The position numbers and the translations under genes are program-made. This document shows positions 1-6,581 of a stretch of DNA of 10,083 bases, piece after piece (within the stretch, counting starts at the first letter, position 1; each line of letters opens with the position of its first letter). The notes beneath the pieces are model-generated. The model made no database searches. It was not told the origin of the DNA and worked only from the letters and a program-made list of their open reading frames with translations. The stretch is from JAAYJT01 sp037445555 (GTDB taxonomy: Bacteria; Bacteroidota; Bacteroidia; Bacteroidales; JAAYJT01), in contig JBBIKG010000034.1 in the NCBI GenBank assembly GCA_037445555.1, positions 1 to 10,083 of the forward strand. Direction: 5' to 3'.

Positions 1-39
1 TATAGCGTCCGTGTTAAAGGCAGTTGTGCGGATGAAGGG
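1..39 (-). repeat. Duplicated tRNA-Leu 3' end plus downstream flank (distal copy)
   Basis: These 39 bases are identical to 72-110. On the minus strand the repeat begins with the last 13 bases of the tRNA-Leu gene (the 3' strand of the T stem, the 3' strand of the acceptor stem and the discriminator A) and continues with 26 bases of the tRNA's downstream flank. The identity stops exactly where the T loop would begin, so this is a tRNA tail and not a second tRNA. The repeat period is 71 bases. The window starts inside or at the edge of this copy, so it may be longer, or further copies may lie to the left. Two readings fit: an attachment-site duplication left by an integrase that uses the tRNA 3' end, or a tandem repeat that grew from the tRNA tail. 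Confidence 0.9.
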
Positions 40-71
40 CTACTGACGATGCTGCGCATGTCAGCATCCCA
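40..71. other. Hairpin spacer between the two tRNA-tail repeats
   Basis: The 32 bases between the repeat copies contain a perfect inverted repeat: GATGCTG at 48-54 and CAGCATC at 62-68, a 7-bp stem with a 7-base loop. A second, mutually exclusive stem can form between CTGAC at 43-47 and GTCAG at 60-64. In the direction of tRNA transcription no run of T follows the stem, so it is not a standard intrinsic terminator. It could be a processing or termination-like structure in the tRNA trailer, or a site used by a recombinase. The dyad is visible; the role is unknown. Confidence 0.55.
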
Positions 72-110
72 TATAGCGTCCGTGTTAAAGGCAGTTGTGC
101 GGATGAAGGG
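72..110 (-). repeat. tRNA-proximal copy of the 39-base repeat
   Basis: Identical partner of 1-39. It overlaps the 3' end of the intact tRNA-Leu gene (98-110) and runs 26 bases into its trailer (72-97). Because it is joined to the intact tRNA, this is the parental copy, and 1-39 is the derived one. Confidence 0.9.
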
Positions 111-179
111 ACTCGAACCCCCACGCCTTTCGGCACCAGATCCTAAGTCTGGCGCGGCTACCAATTACGCCACATCCGC
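98..179 (-). tRNA. tRNA-Leu (anticodon TAG, reads CUA/CUG-type codons)
   Basis: The minus strand folds as a class II tRNA of 82 bases including the discriminator. The acceptor strands GCGGATG (179-173) and CATCCGC (105-99) pair perfectly, and the discriminator is A (98), as expected for tRNA-Leu. The anticodon arm is CCAGA-CTTAGGA-TCTGG, with anticodon TAG at 145-143. The long variable arm has a GCC-GAAA-GGC stem-loop. The T loop is TTCGAGT. The T stem pairs GGGGG with CCCTT, so two of its five pairs are G-U. CCA is not encoded; the trailer starts CAAC. The gene lies 30 bases after the stop of the GH3/serine-hydrolase gene on the same strand. Its last 13 bases are duplicated at the window's left edge. 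Confidence 0.97.
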
Positions 180-195
180 TCACGTAAGAAGGCGG

Positions 196-203
196 CAAAG
201 ATA
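196..203 (-). promoter_or_regulatory. Promoter-like -7 box for tRNA-Leu
   Basis: The minus strand reads TATCTTTG, a full match to the Bacteroidetes -7 consensus TAnnTTTG. It lies 16 bases upstream of the tRNA 5' end, inside the short gap after the preceding stop codon, so a transcript would have a leader of about ten bases. No clear TTG is present at -33; that position falls near the perfect palindrome AACCGCGGTT at 219-228, inside the end of the upstream gene. The box suggests that the tRNA is transcribed independently, although read-through from the gene cluster is also possible because no terminator is visible between them. Confidence 0.5.
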
Positions 204-209
204 CATAAT

Positions 210-3188
210 TTATCTTTTAACCGCGGTTGGATCAGCCTGAATTTTGCCGTCGCGACGCTGTAACGCCTCATAAAAAACTTCGTGGATGTTTTGCCGAATA
301 TTCAACTGACTCAGCAGGTTGGGGGTTGCCGATGGATGCACCCGGTTCGAGAGGAAAATGTACACCATACGATTGGCGGGATCAGCCCAGGCATAGGTTC
401 CGGTGAAGCCTGAATGCCCGTAGCTGGCACGGCTTACCGAGAGGCACGCCGGGCCATTGCTTCCCGTCTTAAGGTCGGGTTTGTCAAATCCGAGCGCTCT
501 CCGGTTGCCACCAAGCGGAAACTGTGTTCGGGTGAACTCAGCCACAACAACTGAATCGAGATATCGTATTCCGGCATACATGCCGCCATTCAGCATCATT
601 TGCATAAAGGTGGCCAGGTCATGCGCAGTACTGAACAAGCCTGCATGCCCTGCCACTCCGCCCATCATGGCTGCCGCGGGGTCGTGCACATAACCATGAA
701 GCAGTTGCATACGAAATTCCTTATCCTGCTCGGTAGGTACAATGCGCGAAAGGGGCATGTGCAGCCTGGCATTAAACACCGTCGACCGCATGCCCAAAGG
801 TTTGTAAAAGGTTTTTGCAAGATAAGCATCGTAAGGCTCGCCTGTGATCTTTTCTATGGCTTCCTTAAGCCAGATGAAACCCAGATCGCTGTATAGATAT
901 TGCTGCCGGTCGCGCAGTTTGCTGCGGGCCATGGTATCGGCCATAATGCCGGGATAGTTGCTGCGCAAGAACAGGTTATGAGCTACCTCGATGCCATATC
1001 CCTGAATTGGCTTAGTGCGATAGTAGGTCGTATCCGGGCCGGTTGGTTTCAGAGTGTAACGGTAAAAAGGTATCCACGCTTGCAGCCGGGCCTGATGGGC
1101 AAGTACCTCGCGTATCAGCAAATTGCCTTTGTTGGTAGCTGCAAGCGATGGCAGGTAGTAACTCATTTTGCGGTCGATATCAAATGTACCTTCCCCGCTC
1201 AGCCGCATCAGTGCTAGGGTGGTTGCCGTGATTTTGGTTAGGGAGGCTATGTCATAAACATCGTTCAGCTGAACCTGGATATTTTTATCGTAGGTATGAA
1301 ATCCGAGACCCTTGTCGTAGATCACTCTACCATCAATGGCTACCAGTATGCGGCATCCCGGAAAGGCTTTACGGGCAATCCCATCCAGGGCAATGGAGTC
1401 GGCTTTGCGAAGCCAATCCGATGAAACTCCCACCGCTTCGGGTGTAGTATAACTCAATCGGCCGAGGGGCTGTGTCAGTAACCCCTCCCCTGCCGCGGCA
1501 ATTCCCGCTACGGAAACAGGCATAATGCCTCTGACCTCGATAGCGCCAAACAAGGCCTGAACACTCAGGTCGGCAGTTAGGGATTCGTCGCTGTGTGCAA
1601 GCAGAAGAGACTCAAACCTGGTAGCCGGGGCAAACCCTGCCAGTGCATAGGGATTTCCGAAATGTATAAGTACAACGCGCGTCTTTGCCGATAACGCTTC
1701 CGCGAATTGTTGGATCTGCCGGCTAACACCATAATTGCTGGAGGGATTCTGGGTTGTGCGGCGGATGGCCACAATAACCATGTCATAGCGATTAAGGGTT
1801 CTCAGTAAATTATCACTGGTTGCAATGTTTGCCGTGGCCGTGAGGTAATAGTGATCAGCTTTGGCATACTGATCAAAGCGCTGGTGGAAAATATCCGGCG
1901 ACACCTGCCCAAAGGTCAGGGTTGCAATTTGTAAGGTATCGGGCCGTTGGAGGGGTACCAGGTTGTTTTTATTCCGCACCAGCGTCAGGCTGGCTTCTAT
2001 GAGCTGTCTGCGCAGGAGTTCGGCTTCAGGGGTGTTATTATCCCGTATCACATTACGGGTTTCAACCGGCTTATAGGTATTGAGCCCGGCACGGTATTTA
2101 TACCGCAGCAGTTTTCGGCATTTCTCGTCGATCAGATCGGGCGGGAGTATTCCTGCAGCGATGGCTTTGCGGATGTTGACTAGGGCCCGAGGCACACTCA
2201 CCGGCAGCAACAGGATATCGTTACCGGCTAGCAATGCCTTTATTTCGACTGAATCGCGATGAACAAAGTCGGCTATGGCTTTCATTTCGAGACCGTCGGT
2301 AATAACCAGCCCATCGAAGCCCATCTGGTTTATCAACAGGCCGTTGACCATCACAGGCGACAAGCTGGAAATGGCATTATTTCCTGGATCAAGGGCTGGA
2401 ATGGCAAGGTGAGCAACCATGATGCCTGCCACACCGCTGTCGATGGCAGTTTTAAACGGTGGCAGGTGTATTTCCTGCATTTCGGTCAGTGGTTTTTTAA
2501 TAACAGGCAGGGTATAATGCGAATCGCTGTTGGTGTCGCCATGACCAGGAAAATGTTTCGCCACGGCCATCACACCTGCATCCTGCAACCCACGGATGTA
2601 GGCCATCGAATGGCGGGATACCCGGTCGGGGTCTTCGCCGAAGGAGCGAAAATTGATTACCGGGTTGCGGGGATTGTTGTTGACATCTGCCACAGGGGCA
2701 AAGTTCATATGAACCCCGATGCGCCTTAGCTGTCTGCCAATCTCAATCCCCATGCGGTAAATCAGGTCGGGGTCACCGACTGAGCCCAGGGCCAGCTGCC
2801 TTGGAAACGACATGCTACTATCGAGTCGCATACCAAGGCCCCATTCGCCGTCGATGGCAACAAGCACCGGAGTTTTGGCACTTTTCTGATACTGATTGGA
2901 AGCTATGGCCTGTGTGGTCGGAGTGCCTTTGAAGAAGCAGACTCCGCCGATATTATATTGCCTGATTATCTGTGCTATGCTATCGTAATACCTTTTTTCG
3001 CGCCCTGAGAAAGATCGTATCATAATGAGTTGGGCTATGCGCTCATCGGGAGACAGCGATCTCATCACAGAATCCACCCAGGCTTCTTCGGCTCTGTCGG
3101 GCAAGTATTTACGATATCGGGTTCCTCCGTCAGCCGTAGACGAAAGCGCTAAAAAAATGGATACCAAGACGAGAATCAAATGTTTCAT
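210..3188 (-). CDS. Secreted GH3 beta-N-acetylhexosaminidase (NagZ-like) fused to a beta-lactamase-like serine hydrolase
   Basis: This is a 992-residue two-enzyme fusion. The start at 3188 (sequence MKHLILVLVS...) gives a clean signal peptide; an in-frame ATG at 3233 would add 15 polar residues in front of it and is less likely. Residues ~35-370 are a GH3 N-terminal TIM barrel. The NagZ-type signature KHFPGHG is at 211-217, with Asp222 and His224 completing the catalytic His/Asp loop, and the nucleophile is probably Asp298 in VITDGLEM. A GH3 C-terminal-like alpha/beta region follows (~390-570). Residues ~590-985 resemble class C beta-lactamases, esterases and DD-peptidases: SLTK at 649-652 holds the nucleophile Ser649 and Lys652, YSD is at 766-768, and HSG at 925-927 replaces the usual KTG. 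By family knowledge the GH3 half releases terminal GlcNAc; the second half could cut a D-Ala peptide, an amide or an ester. It probably acts in the periplasm on peptidoglycan or glycan fragments. It is the last gene of the minus-strand cluster, 88 bases after cutC. The domain call is firm; the substrate is inferred. Confidence 0.94.
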   Translation of the reverse strand: MKHLILVLVSIFLALSSTADGGTRYRKYLPDRAEEAWVDSVMRSLSPDERIAQLIMIRSFSGREKRYYDSIAQIIRQYNIGGVCFFKGTPTTQAIASNQYQKSAKTPVLVAIDGEWGLGMRLDSSMSFPRQLALGSVGDPDLIYRMGIEIGRQLRRIGVHMNFAPVADVNNNPRNPVINFRSFGEDPDRVSRHSMAYIRGLQDAGVMAVAKHFPGHGDTNSDSHYTLPVIKKPLTEMQEIHLPPFKTAIDSGVAGIMVAHLAIPALDPGNNAISSLSPVMVNGLLINQMGFDGLVITDGLEMKAIADFVHRDSVEIKALLAGNDILLLPVSVPRALVNIRKAIAAGILPPDLIDEKCRKLLRYKYRAGLNTYKPVETRNVIRDNNTPEAELLRRQLIEASLTLVRNKNNLVPLQRPDTLQIATLTFGQVSPDIFHQRFDQYAKADHYYLTATANIATSDNLLRTLNRYDMVIVAIRRTTQNPSSNYGVSRQIQQFAEALSAKTRVVLIHFGNPYALAGFAPATRFESLLLAHSDESLTADLSVQALFGAIEVRGIMPVSVAGIAAAGEGLLTQPLGRLSYTTPEAVGVSSDWLRKADSIALDGIARKAFPGCRILVAIDGRVIYDKGLGFHTYDKNIQVQLNDVYDIASLTKITATTLALMRLSGEGTFDIDRKMSYYLPSLAATNKGNLLIREVLAHQARLQAWIPFYRYTLKPTGPDTTYYRTKPIQGYGIEVAHNLFLRSNYPGIMADTMARSKLRDRQQYLYSDLGFIWLKEAIEKITGEPYDAYLAKTFYKPLGMRSTVFNARLHMPLSRIVPTEQDKEFRMQLLHGYVHDPAAAMMGGVAGHAGLFSTAHDLATFMQMMLNGGMYAGIRYLDSVVVAEFTRTQFPLGGNRRALGFDKPDLKTGSNGPACLSVSRASYGHSGFTGTYAWADPANRMVYIFLSNRVHPSATPNLLSQLNIRQNIHEVFYEALQRRDGKIQADPTAVKR

Positions 3189-3276
3189 GAGTGGTTGGCG
3201 TGGTTGAAGGCGGTTAGCGGTGTTTGTTAGCATTATGGGAGGAGGCCGCAGATAACTTAAATAACGTATATATGTT

Positions 3277-4029
3277 TCAAATTCGTACCCTAGACCGGAT
3301 CAGGCGGATCATTTCCTTATCAGCCGAATACCAGTCGCTGCCTGATTCTATTACGGGAGTATGTAGAGCCACATGGGTTGAATTTCCTACCGGACTATGA
3401 ATCAGACGCTTGGCCGAAAAGTGTATTTCGTGTACCCCCGTTTGATCAACTATAGTACGAGCATTCCCCTCATGTATGCCACCTCCTGCCAAAATAATGA
3501 TCCGATCCCCTGCCTGGCGTACCAGTTGGCTGATGGCCGGTATACCGGATTCAGCGCCTGGCTGTCCGCCTGAAGTTAATACCCGGTTTACGCCAGCCTC
3601 GATGAGCATCTCAAGGGCTCCATTCTGATCCGGGCAGAGGTCAAAAGCCCTGTGAAAGGTGACACTCATCGGAAAAGCCCTTTCGACCATGCGCCTGGTG
3701 AGTGATACATCGACGGAGCTATCTGACTTTAAAAAGCCGATTACGATCCCTCGCACCCCGGCTGATTTACAAAAATCTACCTCAGCATCTATCGCACGAA
3801 TTTCTGCCTTGTGATAGACAAAATCGCCTATGCGCGGCCTGATCAGAACATTTAACGGAATGTCAACCTGGTCAGCTACGGATCGGATCGTACCTGCCAT
3901 GGGCGAGAGGCCACCCTCGTAAAAGCCTGAGCAAAGCTCGATGCGGTTGGCGCCGGCATGAGCAGCATCGAGTGCCGCTTGGGGGCTGAAAACTGCAACT
4001 TCAAGCGTAATCTGCCTGGGATAAGTCAT
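3277..4029 (-). CDS. cutC: CutC family TIM-barrel protein
   Basis: 250 residues, the normal length for the CutC family (PF03932), with no signal peptide, so cytoplasmic. Family motifs are visible in order: RIELC at 29-33 with the conserved Cys33, IRPRIGDFVY at 63-72, TFHRAFD at 124-130, LTSGG at 151-155, AGGGI at 181-185 and EIHFSAK at 201-207. CutC was first named for copper homeostasis in E. coli, but that role has been disputed and the reaction is not established. The ATG at 4029 is preceded by an A-rich stretch rather than a Shine-Dalgarno, usual for Bacteroidota. It begins 30 bases after the upstream hydrolase stop and is followed 88 bases later by the GH3 fusion. Its place among exported glycan-degrading enzymes suggests a role in intracellular sugar handling rather than metal handling; this is inference. 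Confidence 0.95.
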   Translation of the reverse strand: MTYPRQITLEVAVFSPQAALDAAHAGANRIELCSGFYEGGLSPMAGTIRSVADQVDIPLNVLIRPRIGDFVYHKAEIRAIDAEVDFCKSAGVRGIVIGFLKSDSSVDVSLTRRMVERAFPMSVTFHRAFDLCPDQNGALEMLIEAGVNRVLTSGGQPGAESGIPAISQLVRQAGDRIIILAGGGIHEGNARTIVDQTGVHEIHFSAKRLIHSPVGNSTHVALHTPVIESGSDWYSADKEMIRLIRSRVRI

Positions 4030-4059
4030 TTGTTTTTTCAGTGTGTGTGCTAAATTGTT

Positions 4060-6567
4060 TTATTGTTCAATCGTCAGCTGCGCCCTACCAAGCCCCCAGT
4101 CATTATCAAAAAAGCCTGAAACAAGCATGGCATTAAGGCCATCGCGCAGTAGCGCAGTTCTGAAGATCATTAGGTCAGGATATCCGGTCACTCCCGAAAA
4201 ATAATTATTGCCCATGGCACCCTTCATACCCTTTAGTCCGGAGGCAGCCACTACACCCACGCTTGCTACCTTACTGTCGCTCCGCGGATAAATAAAATAC
4301 GTACCAAGATCATCGCCTTTAAAGATCCTGGTGCCAAGAATAATAGCACCATTAGTGACCATAATCGGGCACTGATGCAACAGTTTTTTCCAGGCAAGGT
4401 TGTTGTCGGCATTGCCATAAAGAATTACGTTGCGATCGGGAAAATGTTCTGGGGAGAAATTCCGGTCGGCAATGATTTGAAATGATCCGTTGCTGCGATA
4501 AAGCCAGGTTTCGGCGTCAAGGATGGCCCGGTGTTTATTCCATCGGTTATCGTGCGATGTGCCGGCAGTTCCATAAACCAACACCACGTTGTTTGCGAAG
4601 GCCAGCTTGAAGCCTCCATATCTGGCAGGATGTTTCTGTTTGTAGTCTATCTCAGGAATCTGTCTCCATTTGCCGCTTGTAAGCCTGTAAACCGGCTGGG
4701 TACCTGAAGCACTATCCATCAACTGCCCATCAATGCTTAGCACTGGAGGTGAATTTAATTTCAAACTCGATAGGTCGATGCGAAGGCACTCCGTGTTTCT
4801 GGTAGTTCCGCGTATGGTATCGCCGCTACGCACAAAATCAATGCTTGACAGTTCATAAGGTGTCTCTTGCTGCAAGATTTCCATCCAGTAGTACCGCGAG
4901 CTTATACCGGGCGAAGCCGTAGCGAAGCTGACAGACATGACCGAATCGATTACCGGTTTTTTGTTCTGTCTCAAAAAGCCAAACAGCGGTGGCCAGTCCA
5001 TGCTATGATCTCCGTACCAGTGTGAGCCATTGGGGTATTCGTAATAACTGAAATTGTTGTGGAATCGGCCCAGCACCTCACGCATTTGCCTGGCATGCCT
5101 TACCGATACCTCCTCATCGGCGCTGCCATGCAGCACAAACACCCCCAGTGGAGCCAGATTGTAGGTTAGGTTGTACACCCTGCCACCGCTGGCTGCCTGC
5201 TGAATCCTTTTCAGGTGCGGATTATCCTGGTTGGCAGTATCGGTATCGCGACGGTAGGTAATGATATCGGGATAGGCTGCACAGGGTGCGATGGCGGCAA
5301 ACCTGTCGGGGTAGGTTGATCCGGTGAACCAGGTGCCGTGGCCACCCATTGAATGACCTGTAAGGTAGGTTTGCCGGGGATCTGTTTTCAGGCGGCCGAG
5401 AGCATCGTTCATCACTTCCATGGCATCCAACCGCCCCCATTCTTCCCAGTTGAAACCAAAAGGACGCCGGTTAGTAGGCGCCACAAGGTGTGCCCAGTCT
5501 TTTTGTTTGTAAGCCCTGGCCTGGTTGGTGGCTTCCACTGCGGCTCCATGCAGGGTAAGCACAAAAGCCTGCCCCTGGTCTGGCCTGAGCGAAGGCACCA
5601 CACTGTAATACTGCACGCTGCCATCGATGCTGCTGATGAAGGTTCGTTCGTGGTGTTTTCCCGCATCATGTTGTTTCAGGGTTATGGTTACCTTATCCAG
5701 CATTTTGCTTTGGCTGTCGAGCAGGGTTAGGGTAGCGGTCAGTGTGGCGTCCGGATTGTCGTTAGCCGTGGCTGGGACAAGGAAAGGAACTTTTCGAACC
5801 GAAAGAGCCGGTATGCTGCCGGTGAATGACTGTGCCTGTTCACCTCCGGGCAGGCTGCAAGTCAACATAAGTTTTTCAATATCACGGCCTGTGGCATTGA
5901 TCACCCTCACGGCACACCATTTTTCGTTCTTCTCGCCCCGGATGAGGGAAGGTAAGGTGAGGTCGCGCAGGCACAGCAGCACAGGCCTTGAGGAGATTAC
6001 CAGTTTGCTCCGTACCCGGCCGTAGCGTCCGGGAGTGTATATAAATTCGTTTAACCCTTTCTTCAGAATGAAGGGTATGAGTGTGTACCCATAGTCGTAG
6101 TGGTCGCCTTCGTGCGGCATACCATTGATATACACCCTGGTGTGACCTGTTGCGTCTAATATTGCAACCTGTTCGCGTGGTGAAATATAACTGGTATACA
6201 GGTAATTATTTATTAATCCTTTGAATATGCCTGAAGTGTCTGCTTCCACAACTCTCCATGGTTCCGACTGACCCGCATGCGGGTAAAATTCAGTCAGTCC
6301 TGAATCTTTGGCGGGTTTAACAAAGGTTCCTGAGCTAAGTTGCCAGGCAATTATATCCTGCCCGACAAACAGACTCCCGGAGGGCATGGCTTTCGCCATA
6401 GCCAGCCCCTGCCTGAAATTTATGAGCACCCTACCCTCATCGGTCTTTTCGATGTGTTCTTTACCAAAGTACTCCACAAGGTTGCCCTGTCGCTGGGCAT
6501 TCGCCAGTGCTGGCAGCAGTGCCATTAAGCACCAAAGGAGGGAATGGTTAAAGTTTGGTCTTTGCAT
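4060..6567 (-). CDS. Secreted alpha/beta-hydrolase of the prolyl-oligopeptidase/esterase type with N- and C-terminal accessory regions
   Basis: 835 residues. A signal peptide covers residues 1-24 (hydrophobic core then ANA before QR). Residues ~30-310 look like beta-sandwich accessory sequence; a stretch around 135-190 (YINGMPHEG ... LKKGLNEF) resembles jelly-roll sugar-binding modules of glycosidases. The hydrolase core is ~320-535: the nucleophile elbow GHSMGGHGTW puts Ser406 at the catalytic position, Asp484 in HGSADEEV is the probable acid, and His516 in NGSHWYGDH the probable base (His521 is the alternative). Residues ~540-835 form a C-terminal region of unassigned function with conserved-looking blocks (AETWLYRSNGSF at 685-696, NVILYGNADNN at 713-723), of a type I associate with large hydrolases annotated as prolyl oligopeptidase-like in several environmental phyla. 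The substrate is not evident: an ester on a glycan or a peptide bond are both possible. It starts 14 bases after the GH92 stop, so the two are very likely co-transcribed. Confidence 0.88.
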   Translation of the reverse strand: MQRPNFNHSLLWCLMALLPALANAQRQGNLVEYFGKEHIEKTDEGRVLINFRQGLAMAKAMPSGSLFVGQDIIAWQLSSGTFVKPAKDSGLTEFYPHAGQSEPWRVVEADTSGIFKGLINNYLYTSYISPREQVAILDATGHTRVYINGMPHEGDHYDYGYTLIPFILKKGLNEFIYTPGRYGRVRSKLVISSRPVLLCLRDLTLPSLIRGEKNEKWCAVRVINATGRDIEKLMLTCSLPGGEQAQSFTGSIPALSVRKVPFLVPATANDNPDATLTATLTLLDSQSKMLDKVTITLKQHDAGKHHERTFISSIDGSVQYYSVVPSLRPDQGQAFVLTLHGAAVEATNQARAYKQKDWAHLVAPTNRRPFGFNWEEWGRLDAMEVMNDALGRLKTDPRQTYLTGHSMGGHGTWFTGSTYPDRFAAIAPCAAYPDIITYRRDTDTANQDNPHLKRIQQAASGGRVYNLTYNLAPLGVFVLHGSADEEVSVRHARQMREVLGRFHNNFSYYEYPNGSHWYGDHSMDWPPLFGFLRQNKKPVIDSVMSVSFATASPGISSRYYWMEILQQETPYELSSIDFVRSGDTIRGTTRNTECLRIDLSSLKLNSPPVLSIDGQLMDSASGTQPVYRLTSGKWRQIPEIDYKQKHPARYGGFKLAFANNVVLVYGTAGTSHDNRWNKHRAILDAETWLYRSNGSFQIIADRNFSPEHFPDRNVILYGNADNNLAWKKLLHQCPIMVTNGAIILGTRIFKGDDLGTYFIYPRSDSKVASVGVVAASGLKGMKGAMGNNYFSGVTGYPDLMIFRTALLRDGLNAMLVSGFFDNDWGLGRAQLTIEQ

Positions 6568-6581
6568 AGTTTCGGATGGTT

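Noticed and set aside
43..68. Intrinsic terminator after the tRNA
   Set aside because: A stem exists, but no T run follows it in the direction of tRNA transcription and the stem is short.
1..110. Possible CRISPR repeats with one spacer
   Set aside because: The repeat contains the tRNA-Leu 3' end, only two copies and one spacer are visible, and there are no cas genes in the window.
2259..2729. 156-codon plus-strand reading frame
   Set aside because: It lies wholly antisense inside the GH3 domain, whose conserved motifs are read on the minus strand; it has no recognisable domain.
3189..3233. Longer N-terminus of the GH3 fusion from ATG 3233
   Set aside because: It would place 15 mostly polar residues before a complete signal peptide; the Met at 3188 begins that signal peptide directly.
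5353..6025. Two overlapping plus-strand reading frames of 125 and 132 codons
   Set aside because: Both are antisense to the hydrolase gene, overlap each other, and have atypical composition with no motif.
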